A DNA stretch of 64,000 nucleotides from Rhodococcoides fascians NBRC 12155 = LMG 3623 (GTDB taxonomy: Bacteria; Actinomycetota; Actinomycetes; Mycobacteriales; Mycobacteriaceae), in assembly GCF_001894785.1 (NCBI RefSeq), contig NZ_BCWW01000003.1, forward strand, positions 558,001 through 622,000, written 5' to 3'. The position numbers and the translations under genes were made by a program. The notes beneath the pieces were generated by a model. The model did no database searches. It was not told where the DNA came from and worked only from the letters and a program-made list of their open reading frames with translations. Every line of letters starts with the position of its first letter. The stretch's first letter is position 1. This document shows, in pieces, positions 24,521-33,811 of the stretch.

Positions 24521-25381
24521 GTGACAGGGCATCGACCGATCATCGTCGGCATCGACGGTTCCGCTGCGGCCGACAAGGCTGTGATCTGGGCGGCCCTGTG
24601 CGCTCGGCGACGGGATCGGCGATTGCACATCGTGACGGCCGTCGACATGCCAGGCGTTGTCGATCTGAGCGAATTTGCAGGCGAGGCAACGGAATTCGTC
24701 GCCACTGCTAAGTCGCGGCTCGCGGCCGCGGAAACGCTGGCCGTGTCGGTCGTCGACGACCCGACGTTCGAGGTGACCTCGAGTGCCGTCGAGGGCGGCG
24801 TGATGGACGTACTCATCGGCGTGTCGGCCCAAGCCGAGCTCCTGGTGATCGGAGCGAGCGAGACGGGCGCTGTCACACTCTCTCTGGCCGCCCACAGCGT
24901 GTCACCCGTGGCTGTCGTACGCGGCCGGGACATCGACGGCCGTCCCGTCGCCGAGGGCCCGGTCGTCGTCGGCGTGGACGGATCCGACGTCAATCAGACA
25001 GCGGTCGAGTGGGCGTTCGTCGAGGCCTCGGCACGTGACGCTCCGTTGATCGCGGTACACGTGTGGTCCGACGTGGATCTGACGCGCTCGTTCGGTCGCG
25101 CGCCTGCTGATTGGCAGGCCATCGCCGACACCGAGGAAGCGTTGCTGGCGGAAAGTCTCGCCGGGTGGCAAGAGCGGTTCCCGGAGGTCGACGTCCAACG
25201 CGTCGTCGCCCAGGATCGCCCCGTTCGAGTGCTCAGCGGACTGTCCGAAACGGCAGCCGTGATCGTGGTGGGTAACCGGGGGCGCGGCGGATTCGGGGGA
25301 ATGCTGCTCGGGTCGACGAGCTTCGCTCTGGTCAACACCGCAGATTGCCCGGTGTTGGTCGTCAGGAAAGCGGTCACATAG
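24521..25381 (+). CDS. Tandem universal stress protein (UspA family)
   Basis: 286 residues, GTG start, two Usp domains (~5-140 and ~147-286), each opening with the IIVGIDGS / VVVGVDGS strand. Domain 2 retains the ATP-binding G-x2-G-x9-G-(S/T) pattern (GNRGRGGFGGMLLGSTS). Domain 1 is degenerate at the same place (GASETGAVTLSLAAHS), so only one half may bind ATP. This two-domain form is usual in mycobacteria, where it is linked to hypoxia and stress. The 3' end overlaps the convergent cupin gene by 8 nt. Confidence 0.92.
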   Translation: MTGHRPIIVGIDGSAAADKAVIWAALCARRRDRRLHIVTAVDMPGVVDLSEFAGEATEFVATAKSRLAAAETLAVSVVDDPTFEVTSSAVEGGVMDVLIGVSAQAELLVIGASETGAVTLSLAAHSVSPVAVVRGRDIDGRPVAEGPVVVGVDGSDVNQTAVEWAFVEASARDAPLIAVHVWSDVDLTRSFGRAPADWQAIADTEEALLAESLAGWQERFPEVDVQRVVAQDRPVRVLSGLSETAAVIVVGNRGRGGFGGMLLGSTSFALVNTADCPVLVVRKAVT

Positions 25382-25700
25382 CGACGGTCAGCAAGAAGCT
25401 GACGTCTTCGAGAGCTTCGACGCTGTGCCGTGCGTCGGGGATGACGAGGAGATCGCCGGTCGAGCCCTTCCAGGTCTTCTCACCGCTGATCAGCTCCAAC
25501 TTGCCGCTGAGGACGAGGACGGTCGACTCGCCGCTGAGATCGTGTTCGGCCAGCTTGTTGCCTGCGGCCAGCGCCACGACGGTCTGCCTCAATTTGCGAC
25601 TGTGGCCGCCGTACACCGTCTGCGAACTGCGGCCACTCGACGCGCCGACTGCGAGCTTGAGTTGCTGACGGGCAAGTGCGGTGAGTGACTTCTTGTCCAT
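25374..25700 (-). CDS. Small single-domain cupin protein
   Basis: 108 residues; a small double-stranded beta-helix. The first cupin motif is partial (AGNKLAEHDLSGESTVLVLSG) and the second reads GDLLVIPDARHSVEAL. One or two His could bind metal (H53 and H94 regions). Single-domain cupins like this are reported both as stress-induced sensors and as small enzymes. No neighbouring pathway suggests a substrate. Convergent with the stress protein gene. Confidence 0.75.
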   Translation of the reverse strand: MDKKSLTALARQQLKLAVGASSGRSSQTVYGGHSRKLRQTVVALAAGNKLAEHDLSGESTVLVLSGKLELISGEKTWKGSTGDLLVIPDARHSVEALEDVSFLLTVAM

Positions 25701-25754
25701 AGCCGCCAGTATGACGCACCACCCGCAGCCGCGATGGGGGAATCATGAACGCGC

Positions 25755-26264
25755 TCAAACAGTTTGGGTAGGCTTCCCGTACTCCACATATCTGAACTGC
25801 CTACCGTCCACTCTGCTGGTGAGCCAGTCGCCCGTCTTCTTGATCCAATCGCCTTCCACCGATGGCGCATCCGTATCGCCCGGTACCTCGACATCGATCT
25901 CGGTCACATGCAGGGTTGTGGCGAATCGCATTGCCGATCGGTAGATTTCACCGCCGCCGATGATCCACACGGTCTCGTCTTCGACCAGGGCCAGGGCTTC
26001 GTCCACCCCGCCGCATGTCTCGGCACCCGGCACCTCCAGCGAGCGGTTGCGAGTGACCACGATATTGCGTCGGCCCGGAAGCGGTCGAAATCTTTCGGGC
26101 AGAGACTCCCAGGTTTTGCGTCCCATGATGACCGGGTGGTTCATCGTCACGGCTTTGAACCGGGCCATGTCTTCCGGTACTTCCCACGGAATCCTGCCGG
26201 CTTCGCCGATTTTGAGGTTGGAACTCTGCGCCCAGATCAGGCCGACTTCTCTCGATGCACTCAC
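25755..26264 (-). CDS. folA: Dihydrofolate reductase
   Basis: 169 residues from GTG 26264, which overlaps the thyA stop (GTGA). Motifs: [21 protein letters not shown] at the N-terminus, the substrate-binding acid in [11 protein letters not shown], the NADPH-binding [17 protein letters not shown], and [13 protein letters not shown]. It reduces dihydrofolate to tetrahydrofolate, replenishing the cofactor oxidised by ThyA. The thyA-folA pairing is the classic arrangement and is translationally coupled here. Confidence 0.95.
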   Translation of the reverse strand: MSASREVGLIWAQSSNLKIGEAGRIPWEVPEDMARFKAVTMNHPVIMGRKTWESLPERFRPLPGRRNIVVTRNRSLEVPGAETCGGVDEALALVEDETVWIIGGGEIYRSAMRFATTLHVTEIDVEVPGDTDAPSVEGDWIKKTGDWLTSRVDGRQFRYVEYGKPTQTV

Positions 26265-27070
26265 ACCGCTACCGGGGCCTTGATTGCAGGGTGGTGCTGA
26301 TAGTCGACGATCTCGACGTCGTCGAAGGTGTAGTCGAAGATCGAATCCCGCTGTGCCAGTTTCAGAGTCGGGTAGGGGTACGCCTCGCGGGAGAGCTGCT
26401 CGGCAACCTGGTCGCGGTGGTTGTCGTAGATGTGGCAGTCGCCCCCGGTCCACACGAACTCGCCGACGTCGAGGCCGGTCTGTGCGGCGACCATGTGGGT
26501 GAGCAGTGCGTAGCTGGCGATGTTGAAGGGCACGCCGAGGAACATATCTGCGCTGCGTTGATACAACTGGCACGAGAGCTTGCCGTCGGCGACATAGAAC
26601 TGGAAGAACGCATGGCACGGCGGCAGGGCCATCTGCGGGATTTCGCCGACGTTCCACGCCGAGACAATCATTCGCCGCGAATCCGGATCGGTCTTCAAGG
26701 TCTCGATGACCTGGCTGATCTGGTCGATGTGCTCGCCCGACGGGGTCGGCCACGAACGCCACTGCACTCCGTAGACGGGGCCGAGTTCGCCGTCCGGCGC
26801 TGCCCACTCGTCCCAGATGCTGACGCCGTGTTCCTGCAGCCACGTGACATTGGAGTCTCCGCGCAGAAACCACAGCAATTCGTAGACGATCGACTTGAGA
26901 TGGACCTTCTTGGTGGTGATCAACGGGAAGCCCGCGGCCAGATCGAAGCGCATCTGATGCCCGAACACGCTGGTCGTCCCGGTTCCCGTCCGGTCGGATT
27001 TGGCTGTACCGGTGTCGAGGATGCGGCGCAGCAGATCTTCGTACGGAGTCGGAACCATCACGACGGCCAT
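26261..27070 (-). CDS. thyA: Thymidylate synthase
   Basis: 269 residues from ATG 27070; an internal ATG at 27058 gives a length closer to the M. tuberculosis enzyme and is a real alternative. It converts dUMP to dTMP with methylene-tetrahydrofolate. Motifs: SDRTGTGT (phosphate-binding Arg), WFLRGDSN, the nucleophile Cys in [45 protein letters not shown], and the conserved C-terminus [10 protein letters not shown]. It is divergent from the DNA glycosylase gene with only 20 bp between starts. Confidence 0.97.
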   Translation of the reverse strand: MAVVMVPTPYEDLLRRILDTGTAKSDRTGTGTTSVFGHQMRFDLAAGFPLITTKKVHLKSIVYELLWFLRGDSNVTWLQEHGVSIWDEWAAPDGELGPVYGVQWRSWPTPSGEHIDQISQVIETLKTDPDSRRMIVSAWNVGEIPQMALPPCHAFFQFYVADGKLSCQLYQRSADMFLGVPFNIASYALLTHMVAAQTGLDVGEFVWTGGDCHIYDNHRDQVAEQLSREAYPYPTLKLAQRDSIFDYTFDDVEIVDYQHHPAIKAPVAV

Positions 27071-27090
27071 CGTAGCTGCATACTGGACGC

Positions 27091-27957
27091 ATGCCGGAAT
27101 TACCCGAGGTGGAGGCCCTTGCCGGCTTCTTGCGCGAGCATGCCGTCGGTGCCGTGATAGGCCGCATCGACATCGCGGCACTCAGTGTTCTCAAGACCTT
27201 CGATCCGCCGATCACCGATCTGCAGGGTCGCGACGTCACCGATGCCGCGCGGTTCGGAAAGCATCTGGCGCTGCAGGCGGGTGACCTGTGGCTGATCACC
27301 CACCTGTCGCGAGGGGGTTGGCTGCGATGGGTGGACAACCCCAGTGTTGCTCCGCCGAAACCGGGCAAGGGGCCGCTGGCGCTGCGGATCCACTTCTTTA
27401 CTCCCGAGGGCGCGACGCCCGCCATCGACCTGACCGAAGCCGGTACCAAAAAACGATTGGCGGTCTGGGTGGTCCGTGATCCTCAGCAGGTTGCGAGCAT
27501 CGCCCGGCTCGGGCCGGACGCGATGACGGTCACCGAGCTCGAATTCGCCGAGATACTGGGCAGCACCACAGCTCGTCTGAAGACCTCGTTGGTGGACCAA
27601 TCGTTGCTCGCCGGAATCGGCAACGCCTACTCGGACGAGATTCTGCACGTCGCCAAGCTCTCGCCGTTCGCGTCGTCGAGCAAGCTCGACGCGGAATCCG
27701 TCGCGGTCCTCTATGCCGCGATGCGTTCGGTCCTGTCCGACGCGGTGGACCGCTCGGCCGGGCAGGATGCGGCGCGTCTGAAGGGGGAGAAGCGATCCGG
27801 CATGCGGGTGCACGCCAGAACCGGGCTGCCGTGCCCGGTCTGCGGAGATCCGGTGCGCGAGGTCGCCTACGTGGACCGCTCTTTTCAGTACTGCGCGACG
27901 TGCCAGACGGCCGGCAAGATTCTTGCCGACCGCCGGATGTCGCGGTTGCTCAAGTAG
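27091..27957 (+). CDS. Fpg/Nei-family DNA glycosylase
   Basis: 288 residues beginning MPELPEVE; after Met removal Pro is the catalytic nucleophile and Glu the partner. Further features: a basic loop ([10 protein letters not shown]), the H2TH segment [21 protein letters not shown], and a C-terminal zinc finger CPVCG...CATCQ (~248-269). It excises oxidised bases and cleaves the AP site. The sequence is distant from canonical MutM, and Fpg versus Nei specificity cannot be decided here. M. tuberculosis Rv0944 is a comparable paralogue. The final 8 nt overlap the convergent esterase gene. Confidence 0.88.
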   Translation: MPELPEVEALAGFLREHAVGAVIGRIDIAALSVLKTFDPPITDLQGRDVTDAARFGKHLALQAGDLWLITHLSRGGWLRWVDNPSVAPPKPGKGPLALRIHFFTPEGATPAIDLTEAGTKKRLAVWVVRDPQQVASIARLGPDAMTVTELEFAEILGSTTARLKTSLVDQSLLAGIGNAYSDEILHVAKLSPFASSSKLDAESVAVLYAAMRSVLSDAVDRSAGQDAARLKGEKRSGMRVHARTGLPCPVCGDPVREVAYVDRSFQYCATCQTAGKILADRRMSRLLK

Positions 27958-29494
27958 CGGGTTCGAGCGTCTGGCTGGCGTAGCCGCGATAGCCTTCCCA
28001 CGCTTTGCGGCGATCGCTGCGCGGATCTTTCTGCACCCGAGTGCGCGTGTCGAAGATCAATGTCTTGCGCTCGGCTTCGTCGTATGCCGGCCACGATTCC
28101 AACGGCTTTCCGTTGGTGGCGAACGCAATCCAGTGTGACTGCACCTGCTCGGTGACCTCCGCGAACGACTTTCGTCCCCCTGTCGCGGTCAGAGCCTTGC
28201 CGAACAACGTCTCGTTGATGCCGAAGACGGCGAACAACTCGAACCCGTGGGTGGCGTCGAGGCCCAGCAACTTCATCGACCGAGGGGCGAAGTCGAAGCG
28301 ATAGAAGTACGTCGGTGCGTGACGCGAATGTCCCTCGGCCACTTCGAGAGACGGCTTCCAGAACGTGAAATCCCCGCCGAAGTCGATGGCAGCCCGCTCG
28401 CTCGGGTATCCCCGGTATCCGCCGGTGACAACCGGTTCTGCCGCGGGATCGGTAAGGGAGAAGAGTTTGGAAATGCGTTCGGGGTTGGTGGGCAACGCAT
28501 CCAGAAACTTCGGAAAAAGTGTTCCCTCACGGGCGTTGGTGCCGATGATCAGCGGCACATTGTGTGCGGTGCCGTTCGCGTACGCCTCGACCGGATCGAC
28601 AGGAAGGAAATCGCCGTCGATCACCGGGCCGAAGGGGAGCAGGCCGGGAGTGCGGTGCAGCGTGGTGAGTCCGAGCTTGGTGCCTGCTCGGCCGAGTGCC
28701 AGTACCTCGGCGTTCTCCAGGGTTTCCACCGCGGTCTCGGCGGTGCCTCCGAGGTACCCGACGTACTCGCTCGCCCACTGGTCCGCACGATGCTTGGCGG
28801 TCGTCATGCCCGGTGCCGAGCTTTCGGCAATTGCCTGGGCGAAAAGGCCTTTCGCGGCGGGCACTGTCATCAGGGTGGTGACGGCATTGCCGCCTGCGGA
28901 CTCGCCGAAGACGGTGACGTTGTCGGGATCTCCGCCGAACTCGGCGATGTTGCGCTTTACCCACTCCAATGCCGCCACCTGGTCGCGTAGTCCCAGGTTG
29001 GAATCGAACGGCCGCTCGGGGGTCGAGAATCGCGACATGTCGAGGTAGCCCAAAGCGCCGAGTCGGTAGTTGACCGACACGTAGATGATGCCGTCGCCGT
29101 CCTGCAGCGAGCGCCGGACCAGCGAACCTCCGCCGTACAGCGGGGTGGCCGACGTGCCGAGGGTGTACGCACCGCCGTGGATGAACACCATGACCGGTCT
29201 GGGTGTCGTGCTCGGCGTGCTCGGTGCCAGGACGTTGAGTGTCAGGCAATCCTCGCTCGACGGTTGGTACTTGCCGATTGCGAGCATCGTGCCCCGCTTG
29301 TGCTGAACGGATGCGTTGCCCCACTCGGTCGCGTCGCGCACGCCCTGCCACGGCTGGGTGGGTTGAGGTGCGCGAAACCGAAGCGGACCGACGGGAGGGG
29401 CGGCGTAGGGAATGCCCCGCCAGGTGGTGAGATTGCCGACCGGCTTTCCCTCGATCATGCCGTCCGTAGTGGTCACGCGTGTTTTCACAGCCAT
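27950..29494 (-). CDS. Type-B carboxylesterase
   Basis: 514 residues with the type-B carboxylesterase layout: N-terminal GIPYAAPPVGPLRF, oxyanion hole FIHGGAYTLG, nucleophile elbow GESAGGNA (Ser ~191), acid residue region near FPKFLD/NPERI, and catalytic His in GLDATHGFELFAVFG (~410). No signal peptide is evident, so it is probably cytosolic. Substrates of this family are short acyl or aryl esters. No neighbour specifies its pathway. Confidence 0.88.
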   Translation of the reverse strand: MAVKTRVTTTDGMIEGKPVGNLTTWRGIPYAAPPVGPLRFRAPQPTQPWQGVRDATEWGNASVQHKRGTMLAIGKYQPSSEDCLTLNVLAPSTPSTTPRPVMVFIHGGAYTLGTSATPLYGGGSLVRRSLQDGDGIIYVSVNYRLGALGYLDMSRFSTPERPFDSNLGLRDQVAALEWVKRNIAEFGGDPDNVTVFGESAGGNAVTTLMTVPAAKGLFAQAIAESSAPGMTTAKHRADQWASEYVGYLGGTAETAVETLENAEVLALGRAGTKLGLTTLHRTPGLLPFGPVIDGDFLPVDPVEAYANGTAHNVPLIIGTNAREGTLFPKFLDALPTNPERISKLFSLTDPAAEPVVTGGYRGYPSERAAIDFGGDFTFWKPSLEVAEGHSRHAPTYFYRFDFAPRSMKLLGLDATHGFELFAVFGINETLFGKALTATGGRKSFAEVTEQVQSHWIAFATNGKPLESWPAYDEAERKTLIFDTRTRVQKDPRSDRRKAWEGYRGYASQTLEPAT

Positions 29495-29568
29495 TTCGCG
29501 ATACTACCGGGCGCTTCTTACCCGGTGGTAAGAACCGGCAGGGTCGGGTACCGGGCAGACTCGAAAGC

Positions 29569-30129
29569 ATGCCTTTCGAGTATCGAGCCGAGATAGTGGA
29601 GCTGCTGCGAGCGCCCTCGCACGCGTACTTCGGGAGGTCCAAGGACGGCCCAGCCGAGGTGCCGACCGAATTGCCGGACAGCGTCGAGATCGTCGCCCAC
29701 AAGGGCATCCGCGGCGATCGGTTCTTCGGGGTCAAGGCTCATACCGAGGCAGCGGTGAGCTTTCTGGCACTCGAAGCCTGGGACGCCGTCGGCGAGGTAC
29801 TGGGCGTCGACGTTCCCGACCCGGCCGTGGCCAGACGGAACGTTGTGGTCCGCGGGTTGGAACTCGACCCACTGCGCGGACTGGAATTCGAGCTCGATTC
29901 CGGTGACGGCTGGATTCGCTTCCGGGGCGGCCGACCTGCCCATCCGTGCGCGTGGATGGACCGCATGGTGGTCGACGGCGCTCGCAAGGCACTGATCGGT
30001 CGCGGTGGATTGCGGGTCGAGCCGCTCTCGGACGGAATCCTGCGAGTCGGGCCGATGTCGGTGCGTTCCCCGGTCGAACTGGATGCCTCGCGAGCTGCGC
30101 TGTCGATTCGGCGCGCGCAGCCCATCTGA
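29569..30129 (+). CDS. MOSC domain protein
   Basis: 186 residues from ATG 29569 (MPFEYRAEIVELLRAP). It shows the MOSC beta-barrel pattern, including the first-strand HAYFGR region, GDRFFGVKAH, NVVVRGLELD and the conserved Cys in RPAHPCAWMDRMV. MOSC proteins carry sulfur or bind molybdenum cofactor, and stand-alone members are often involved in Mo-cofactor-dependent reductions. No Moco gene adjoins it; function is at family level only. Confidence 0.82.
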   Translation: MPFEYRAEIVELLRAPSHAYFGRSKDGPAEVPTELPDSVEIVAHKGIRGDRFFGVKAHTEAAVSFLALEAWDAVGEVLGVDVPDPAVARRNVVVRGLELDPLRGLEFELDSGDGWIRFRGGRPAHPCAWMDRMVVDGARKALIGRGGLRVEPLSDGILRVGPMSVRSPVELDASRAALSIRRAQPI

Positions 30130-30149
30130 CGCGAAGCCGGGGGTCGCTC

Positions 30150-30187
30150 TTGCTCACGAAGTAAATCTGTGCCCATAATGTGAGCAA
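30150..30187 (+). promoter_or_regulatory. Promoter with an 8-bp inverted repeat, candidate operator
   Basis: ttgctcac (30150-30157) and gtgagcaa (30180-30187) form a perfect inverted repeat. The left arm contains a possible -35 (TTGCTC) and the right arm begins just after a possible -10 (CATAAT, 30174-30179) at 18-bp spacing. It lies 68 bp upstream of the GntP operon and is a candidate site for the nearby IclR regulator. Confidence 0.45.
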
Positions 30188-30254
30188 TGGTGCGACGCAT
30201 CACACCGGCCCGTCATGCATGGCGGCGGTCACTCTCTGGTGGAAAGACCTACCG

Positions 30255-31646
30255 ATGTCCGATTTGTGGATCGTGATCAACACCGTCGTCGCAGTACTGG
30301 CGGTGGTGGTCTTCATCGTTCGTTTCCATTTCAACCCGGTGATTTCGCTGGTGCTCGGGGCTGCGTACCTGGGCCTGGCGACCAAGCTGGGAGTGTCGAC
30401 CACTGTCGACACGATCACCGGCGGATTCGGCGAGATCATGGCCGAGGTCGGATTGCTCATCGCGTTCGGCGTCCTGATGGGTTCGGTGCTGCAGGAGATG
30501 AGCGCCATCCAGCGTCTCGTCGGCACCTTGCTGAGAGCCTTCGGCCCCAAGCGGCTCCCGTACGCGCTGTCGCTGACCATCGCGACTCTGTTGCAGTCCA
30601 TCTTCCTCGACGTGTTGCTCGTGATCTCCGCACCGCTCGCTCGCAACCTCGCCCCCAAGATCGGCAAGTACGGCACGGCGAGGATGGCCACGGCGCTGGC
30701 CATCGCCCTGGAGTGCGGCATCGTGTTCATGGTTCCCGGAGTCGCGACGCTCGCGCTGGCCGGATTGCTCGGCGTGCCGCTGGGCAAGATGATGATCTAC
30801 GGACTGATCCTCATCGTTCCTGTCGTCGTGCTGTCGGTGGCCATCATGTCGTTCGTCTTCCGGCACGGTTGGTGGAACGAGGAGAAGGACGAGCAACAGA
30901 TCACCGTAGTCACTGGGCCCGGGGGCCCGGAGCCTGTCGAAACCGACGACGAGCCACTCGAAGCCGGCGGCGGCGTGGCCCAGAAGGTGCGCACCGAGAA
31001 ACAGACCTCGCTGCTGGTGTTGCTCTCGCCGTTGCTGCTCGCGCTCGTCCTGATCGCGATCGGTGCCGTTCTCGAAGTCGCCGAGATCTCGGTTCCGGTG
31101 GTCGAATTCATCGCCAGCCCGGTCATCGCGTTGCTCCTCGGACTGGTCGGGACGTGCCTCATCGGCCGTTACCACGTCGGTCAGGAGCGGGTGGAGAAAG
31201 CTCTCGCTCGTGGTTTCGCCGAGAGCGGTCAGATCCTCATCCTCACCGGTGTCGGCGGATCGCTCGCAGCCGTCATCAACGAGGCGGGTATCGGCGACAT
31301 ACTCGGCCAGTACTTCACGGCCAGTACCGCGGCACCACTGTTGATGGTGTGGGTCATCGCTGCCGCGTTGCACATCGCCGTCGGATCGGTGACGATCTCG
31401 GCCATCACCTCGGCCGGCATCCTCGCGCCTGTCGCGCCGCTGATCGGTCTCGACCCGGTGTTCATCGCGCTTGCCGCCGGTGCCGGATCACTGCTCGCCG
31501 TGCACGTCACCAGTAACACGTTCTGGCTGCTGCAGTCCTTGATGGGCCAGTCGACGAGGGGCACACTCAAGACGTGCTCGGTGGGCGTGTCGGTGGCATC
31601 GGTCATCGCCATCGCCTTGATCGTGCCGATGAGCTGGATCCTGTGA
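30255..31646 (+). CDS. GntP-family permease
   Basis: 463 residues, 12-13 transmembrane helices. The GntP pattern is clear: N-terminal FNPVISLVLGAAYLGL, LQSIFLDVLLVISAPLARNL, ALECGIVFMVPGVATLA and the late GSVTISAITSAGILAP. A charged cytosolic loop lies at ~215-255. GntP carriers import gluconate and other hydroxy acids with H+. It heads an operon with CoA-transferase, HMG-CoA-lyase-like and 2-hydroxyacid dehydrogenase genes, so the imported solute is probably a hydroxylated organic acid. ATG 30255 was chosen because homology starts there. Confidence 0.88.
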   Translation: MSDLWIVINTVVAVLAVVVFIVRFHFNPVISLVLGAAYLGLATKLGVSTTVDTITGGFGEIMAEVGLLIAFGVLMGSVLQEMSAIQRLVGTLLRAFGPKRLPYALSLTIATLLQSIFLDVLLVISAPLARNLAPKIGKYGTARMATALAIALECGIVFMVPGVATLALAGLLGVPLGKMMIYGLILIVPVVVLSVAIMSFVFRHGWWNEEKDEQQITVVTGPGGPEPVETDDEPLEAGGGVAQKVRTEKQTSLLVLLSPLLLALVLIAIGAVLEVAEISVPVVEFIASPVIALLLGLVGTCLIGRYHVGQERVEKALARGFAESGQILILTGVGGSLAAVINEAGIGDILGQYFTASTAAPLLMVWVIAAALHIAVGSVTISAITSAGILAPVAPLIGLDPVFIALAAGAGSLLAVHVTSNTFWLLQSLMGQSTRGTLKTCSVGVSVASVIAIALIVPMSWIL

Positions 31647-31675
31647 CCTCTTCCGCGAATACCGAAAGGAACACA

Positions 31676-32887
31676 ATGGCATTGCCGCTCAGTGGAGTTC
31701 GAGTTCTCGAACTTGGCAACTACATCGCCGCACCCACGGCGGCCAGGATGCTCGCCGATTTCGGTGCCGAGGTGATCAAGGTCGAAAGGCCGGGTACCGG
31801 CGACGAATTGCGCAATTGGCGGCTGTATTCCGGTACGACGTCGATGCTGTACCGCACGATCAACCGGAACAAGAAATCGATCGTGCTGGACTTGCGTACC
31901 GAACAAGGTCGCAAGGACGTCGTCGATCTCGCCGCCAAATGCGACATCGTGCTGGAGAACTTCCGGCCCGGCACGCTGGAGAAATGGGGCATCTCGCCCG
32001 AGGTGCTCAGTGCCGCCAATCCGGAGCTGATCATCACGCGTATCTCGGCATTCGGGCAAACCGGTCCGATGTCGCAGCGACCCGGATTTGCCGCTGTGGC
32101 AGAGGCGTACGGCGGTTTCCGCAACCTCGTCGGTGATCCGGACAGGCCGCCCGTGCGGGTCGGTGTGTCGATCGGTGACTCGATCGCCGGTCTCTATGCG
32201 GCGTTCGGATGTGTCATGGCGTTGTTCCAACGACAGACGCAGCGCGCAGCAGAGAAATCGGACCCGTTGTCGCTCGAACAGCGTTCCATCGATGTGGCCT
32301 TGAACGAATCCATCCTGTCGATGATGGAGTCTCTGATCCCGGATTATCTGGCGTACGGCGTCGAACGCGAACGGACGGGCGGCCGGATGGAGGGCATCGC
32401 GCCCTCGAATGCGTACCCGTGCAACGACGGTCACTCGATCATCATCGCCGGTAATGGCGACGCCATCTTCCAGCGTTACATGGAGACCATCGACCGACCC
32501 GATCTGGGAGCCGATCCGGACCTGGCGACCAACGCCGGCCGGTGGCGTCGCCGGGACGAGCTGGACGCCGCGATCTCGGCTTGGACCGGATTGCGTTCGC
32601 GCGCCGAGGCATTGAAGATACTCGATGCCGCGGGGGTGCCGTCGGGTCCGATCTACACCGCTGCGGACATCGTCGCCGACGAACAGTACGCGGCCCGCAA
32701 CATGATTCAGCACTTTCCGGTCGACACCGGCCAGGGAGAGCCCACCGACGTCGGGTTCGTCGGAGTTGTCCCGGTGATCGGTGATGCATCCCTGCCGATC
32801 CGTTCGGTCGGGCCGGATCTGGGCGAGCACACCAGAGAAGTACTGTCGACGCTGCTCGGCCGGACCGACGAAGAGATGGGCCTGTAG
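31676..32887 (+). CDS. CaiB/BaiF (family III) CoA-transferase
   Basis: 403 residues. N-terminal LSGVRVLELGNYIAAPTAARMLADFGAEVIKVE is diagnostic, followed by NKKSIVLDLRT and NFRPGTLEKWGI; the catalytic Asp expected around residue 165-170 falls in the VGVSIGDSIAGLYAAFG segment. It transfers CoA between an acyl-CoA donor and a carboxylic acid. AAAGGA upstream of ATG 31676 is the ribosome site. Placed second in the operon, it would activate the acid brought in by the GntP permease for the lyase encoded next. Confidence 0.92.
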   Translation: MALPLSGVRVLELGNYIAAPTAARMLADFGAEVIKVERPGTGDELRNWRLYSGTTSMLYRTINRNKKSIVLDLRTEQGRKDVVDLAAKCDIVLENFRPGTLEKWGISPEVLSAANPELIITRISAFGQTGPMSQRPGFAAVAEAYGGFRNLVGDPDRPPVRVGVSIGDSIAGLYAAFGCVMALFQRQTQRAAEKSDPLSLEQRSIDVALNESILSMMESLIPDYLAYGVERERTGGRMEGIAPSNAYPCNDGHSIIIAGNGDAIFQRYMETIDRPDLGADPDLATNAGRWRRRDELDAAISAWTGLRSRAEALKILDAAGVPSGPIYTAADIVADEQYAARNMIQHFPVDTGQGEPTDVGFVGVVPVIGDASLPIRSVGPDLGEHTREVLSTLLGRTDEEMGL

Positions 32888-33811
32888 ATGTACCGTTTCA
32901 CCCCCACCACGGAGCTACGCGACGTCACGATGCGCGACGGACTGCAGCTCACCGGCAAGATGCTCTCCACCGAACGCAAACTCGAGATCGTCAGGGCCCT
33001 CATCGAACTCGGCGTGCCGGCCCTCGAGATCGGTTCGATGGCACGCGGCGACAAAGTGCCGCCCATGGCCAACACCCTCGAGGTCATCGGCGAGCTGACC
33101 GCCGAGGAACTCGAGCGATGCTGGGTGTGGGTCGCCACTCCACGCCACGTCGAGAAGGCCGCTGCTGCAGGCGCTCGCAACTTCCAGTACTGCTTTTCCG
33201 CGTCGGACTCGCACAACCAGGCCAACATCGGGCGCACCACCGAGGTATCGCTGGCCGCGATGCCCGATGCCGTCGACATCACACGCTCGGTGGGCGGACA
33301 GATCGAGCTGTGTATCGCAACGTCGTTCACCTGTCCTTTCGAGGGACAGGTACCGCCGGATCGGGTCATCGAGATCGCCAACGACGAACGAGCCACGGGC
33401 GCAACGGATATTGTCATCTGCGACACCCTCGGACAGGCGGTGCCGGTTCAGGTGTCGTCGCTGATCTCACGGGTACGCGCGGAAACTCCGGACCGCCGGG
33501 TGGTGTTCCACGGTCACGACACGTGGGGTCTGGGCGTCGCGAACACTCTGGCCGCCATCGCGGCCGGAGCCGCGATGGTCGACGGTTCGCTCGGCGGACT
33601 GGGCGGCTGCCCCTTCGCCCCCGGTGCCAGTGGCAACACCTCGTCCGAGGACATTCTCTTCGCGACGAGGCCGGACTGGTTCGAGCCGAAGACGCTGGCA
33701 CGCATGGTCTCTCTGTCGGAGGGCCTGCTGGCCGAACTGGAGGAGCCCATGCGATCGAAAACCGTGCAGGGTGCCAGGTCCGAGGCGCACGTGTTCGAGT
33801 GGGTCGTATGA
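32888..33811 (+). CDS. HMG-CoA-lyase-like carbon-carbon lyase
   Basis: 307 residues, TIM-barrel pyruvate-carboxyltransferase/HMGL family. Metal ligands are visible in LRDVTMRDGLQ and GHDTWGLGVAN. The conserved C-terminal signature with the active-site Cys reads GLGGCPFAPGASGN (~237-250). HMG-CoA lyase splits HMG-CoA into acetoacetate and acetyl-CoA; relatives cleave other 3-hydroxyacyl-CoA esters. It starts directly after the CoA-transferase stop, and its own stop overlaps the dehydrogenase start (ATGA), so the steps are tightly linked. Substrate unproven. Confidence 0.88.
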   Translation: MYRFTPTTELRDVTMRDGLQLTGKMLSTERKLEIVRALIELGVPALEIGSMARGDKVPPMANTLEVIGELTAEELERCWVWVATPRHVEKAAAAGARNFQYCFSASDSHNQANIGRTTEVSLAAMPDAVDITRSVGGQIELCIATSFTCPFEGQVPPDRVIEIANDERATGATDIVICDTLGQAVPVQVSSLISRVRAETPDRRVVFHGHDTWGLGVANTLAAIAAGAAMVDGSLGGLGGCPFAPGASGNTSSEDILFATRPDWFEPKTLARMVSLSEGLLAELEEPMRSKTVQGARSEAHVFEWVV

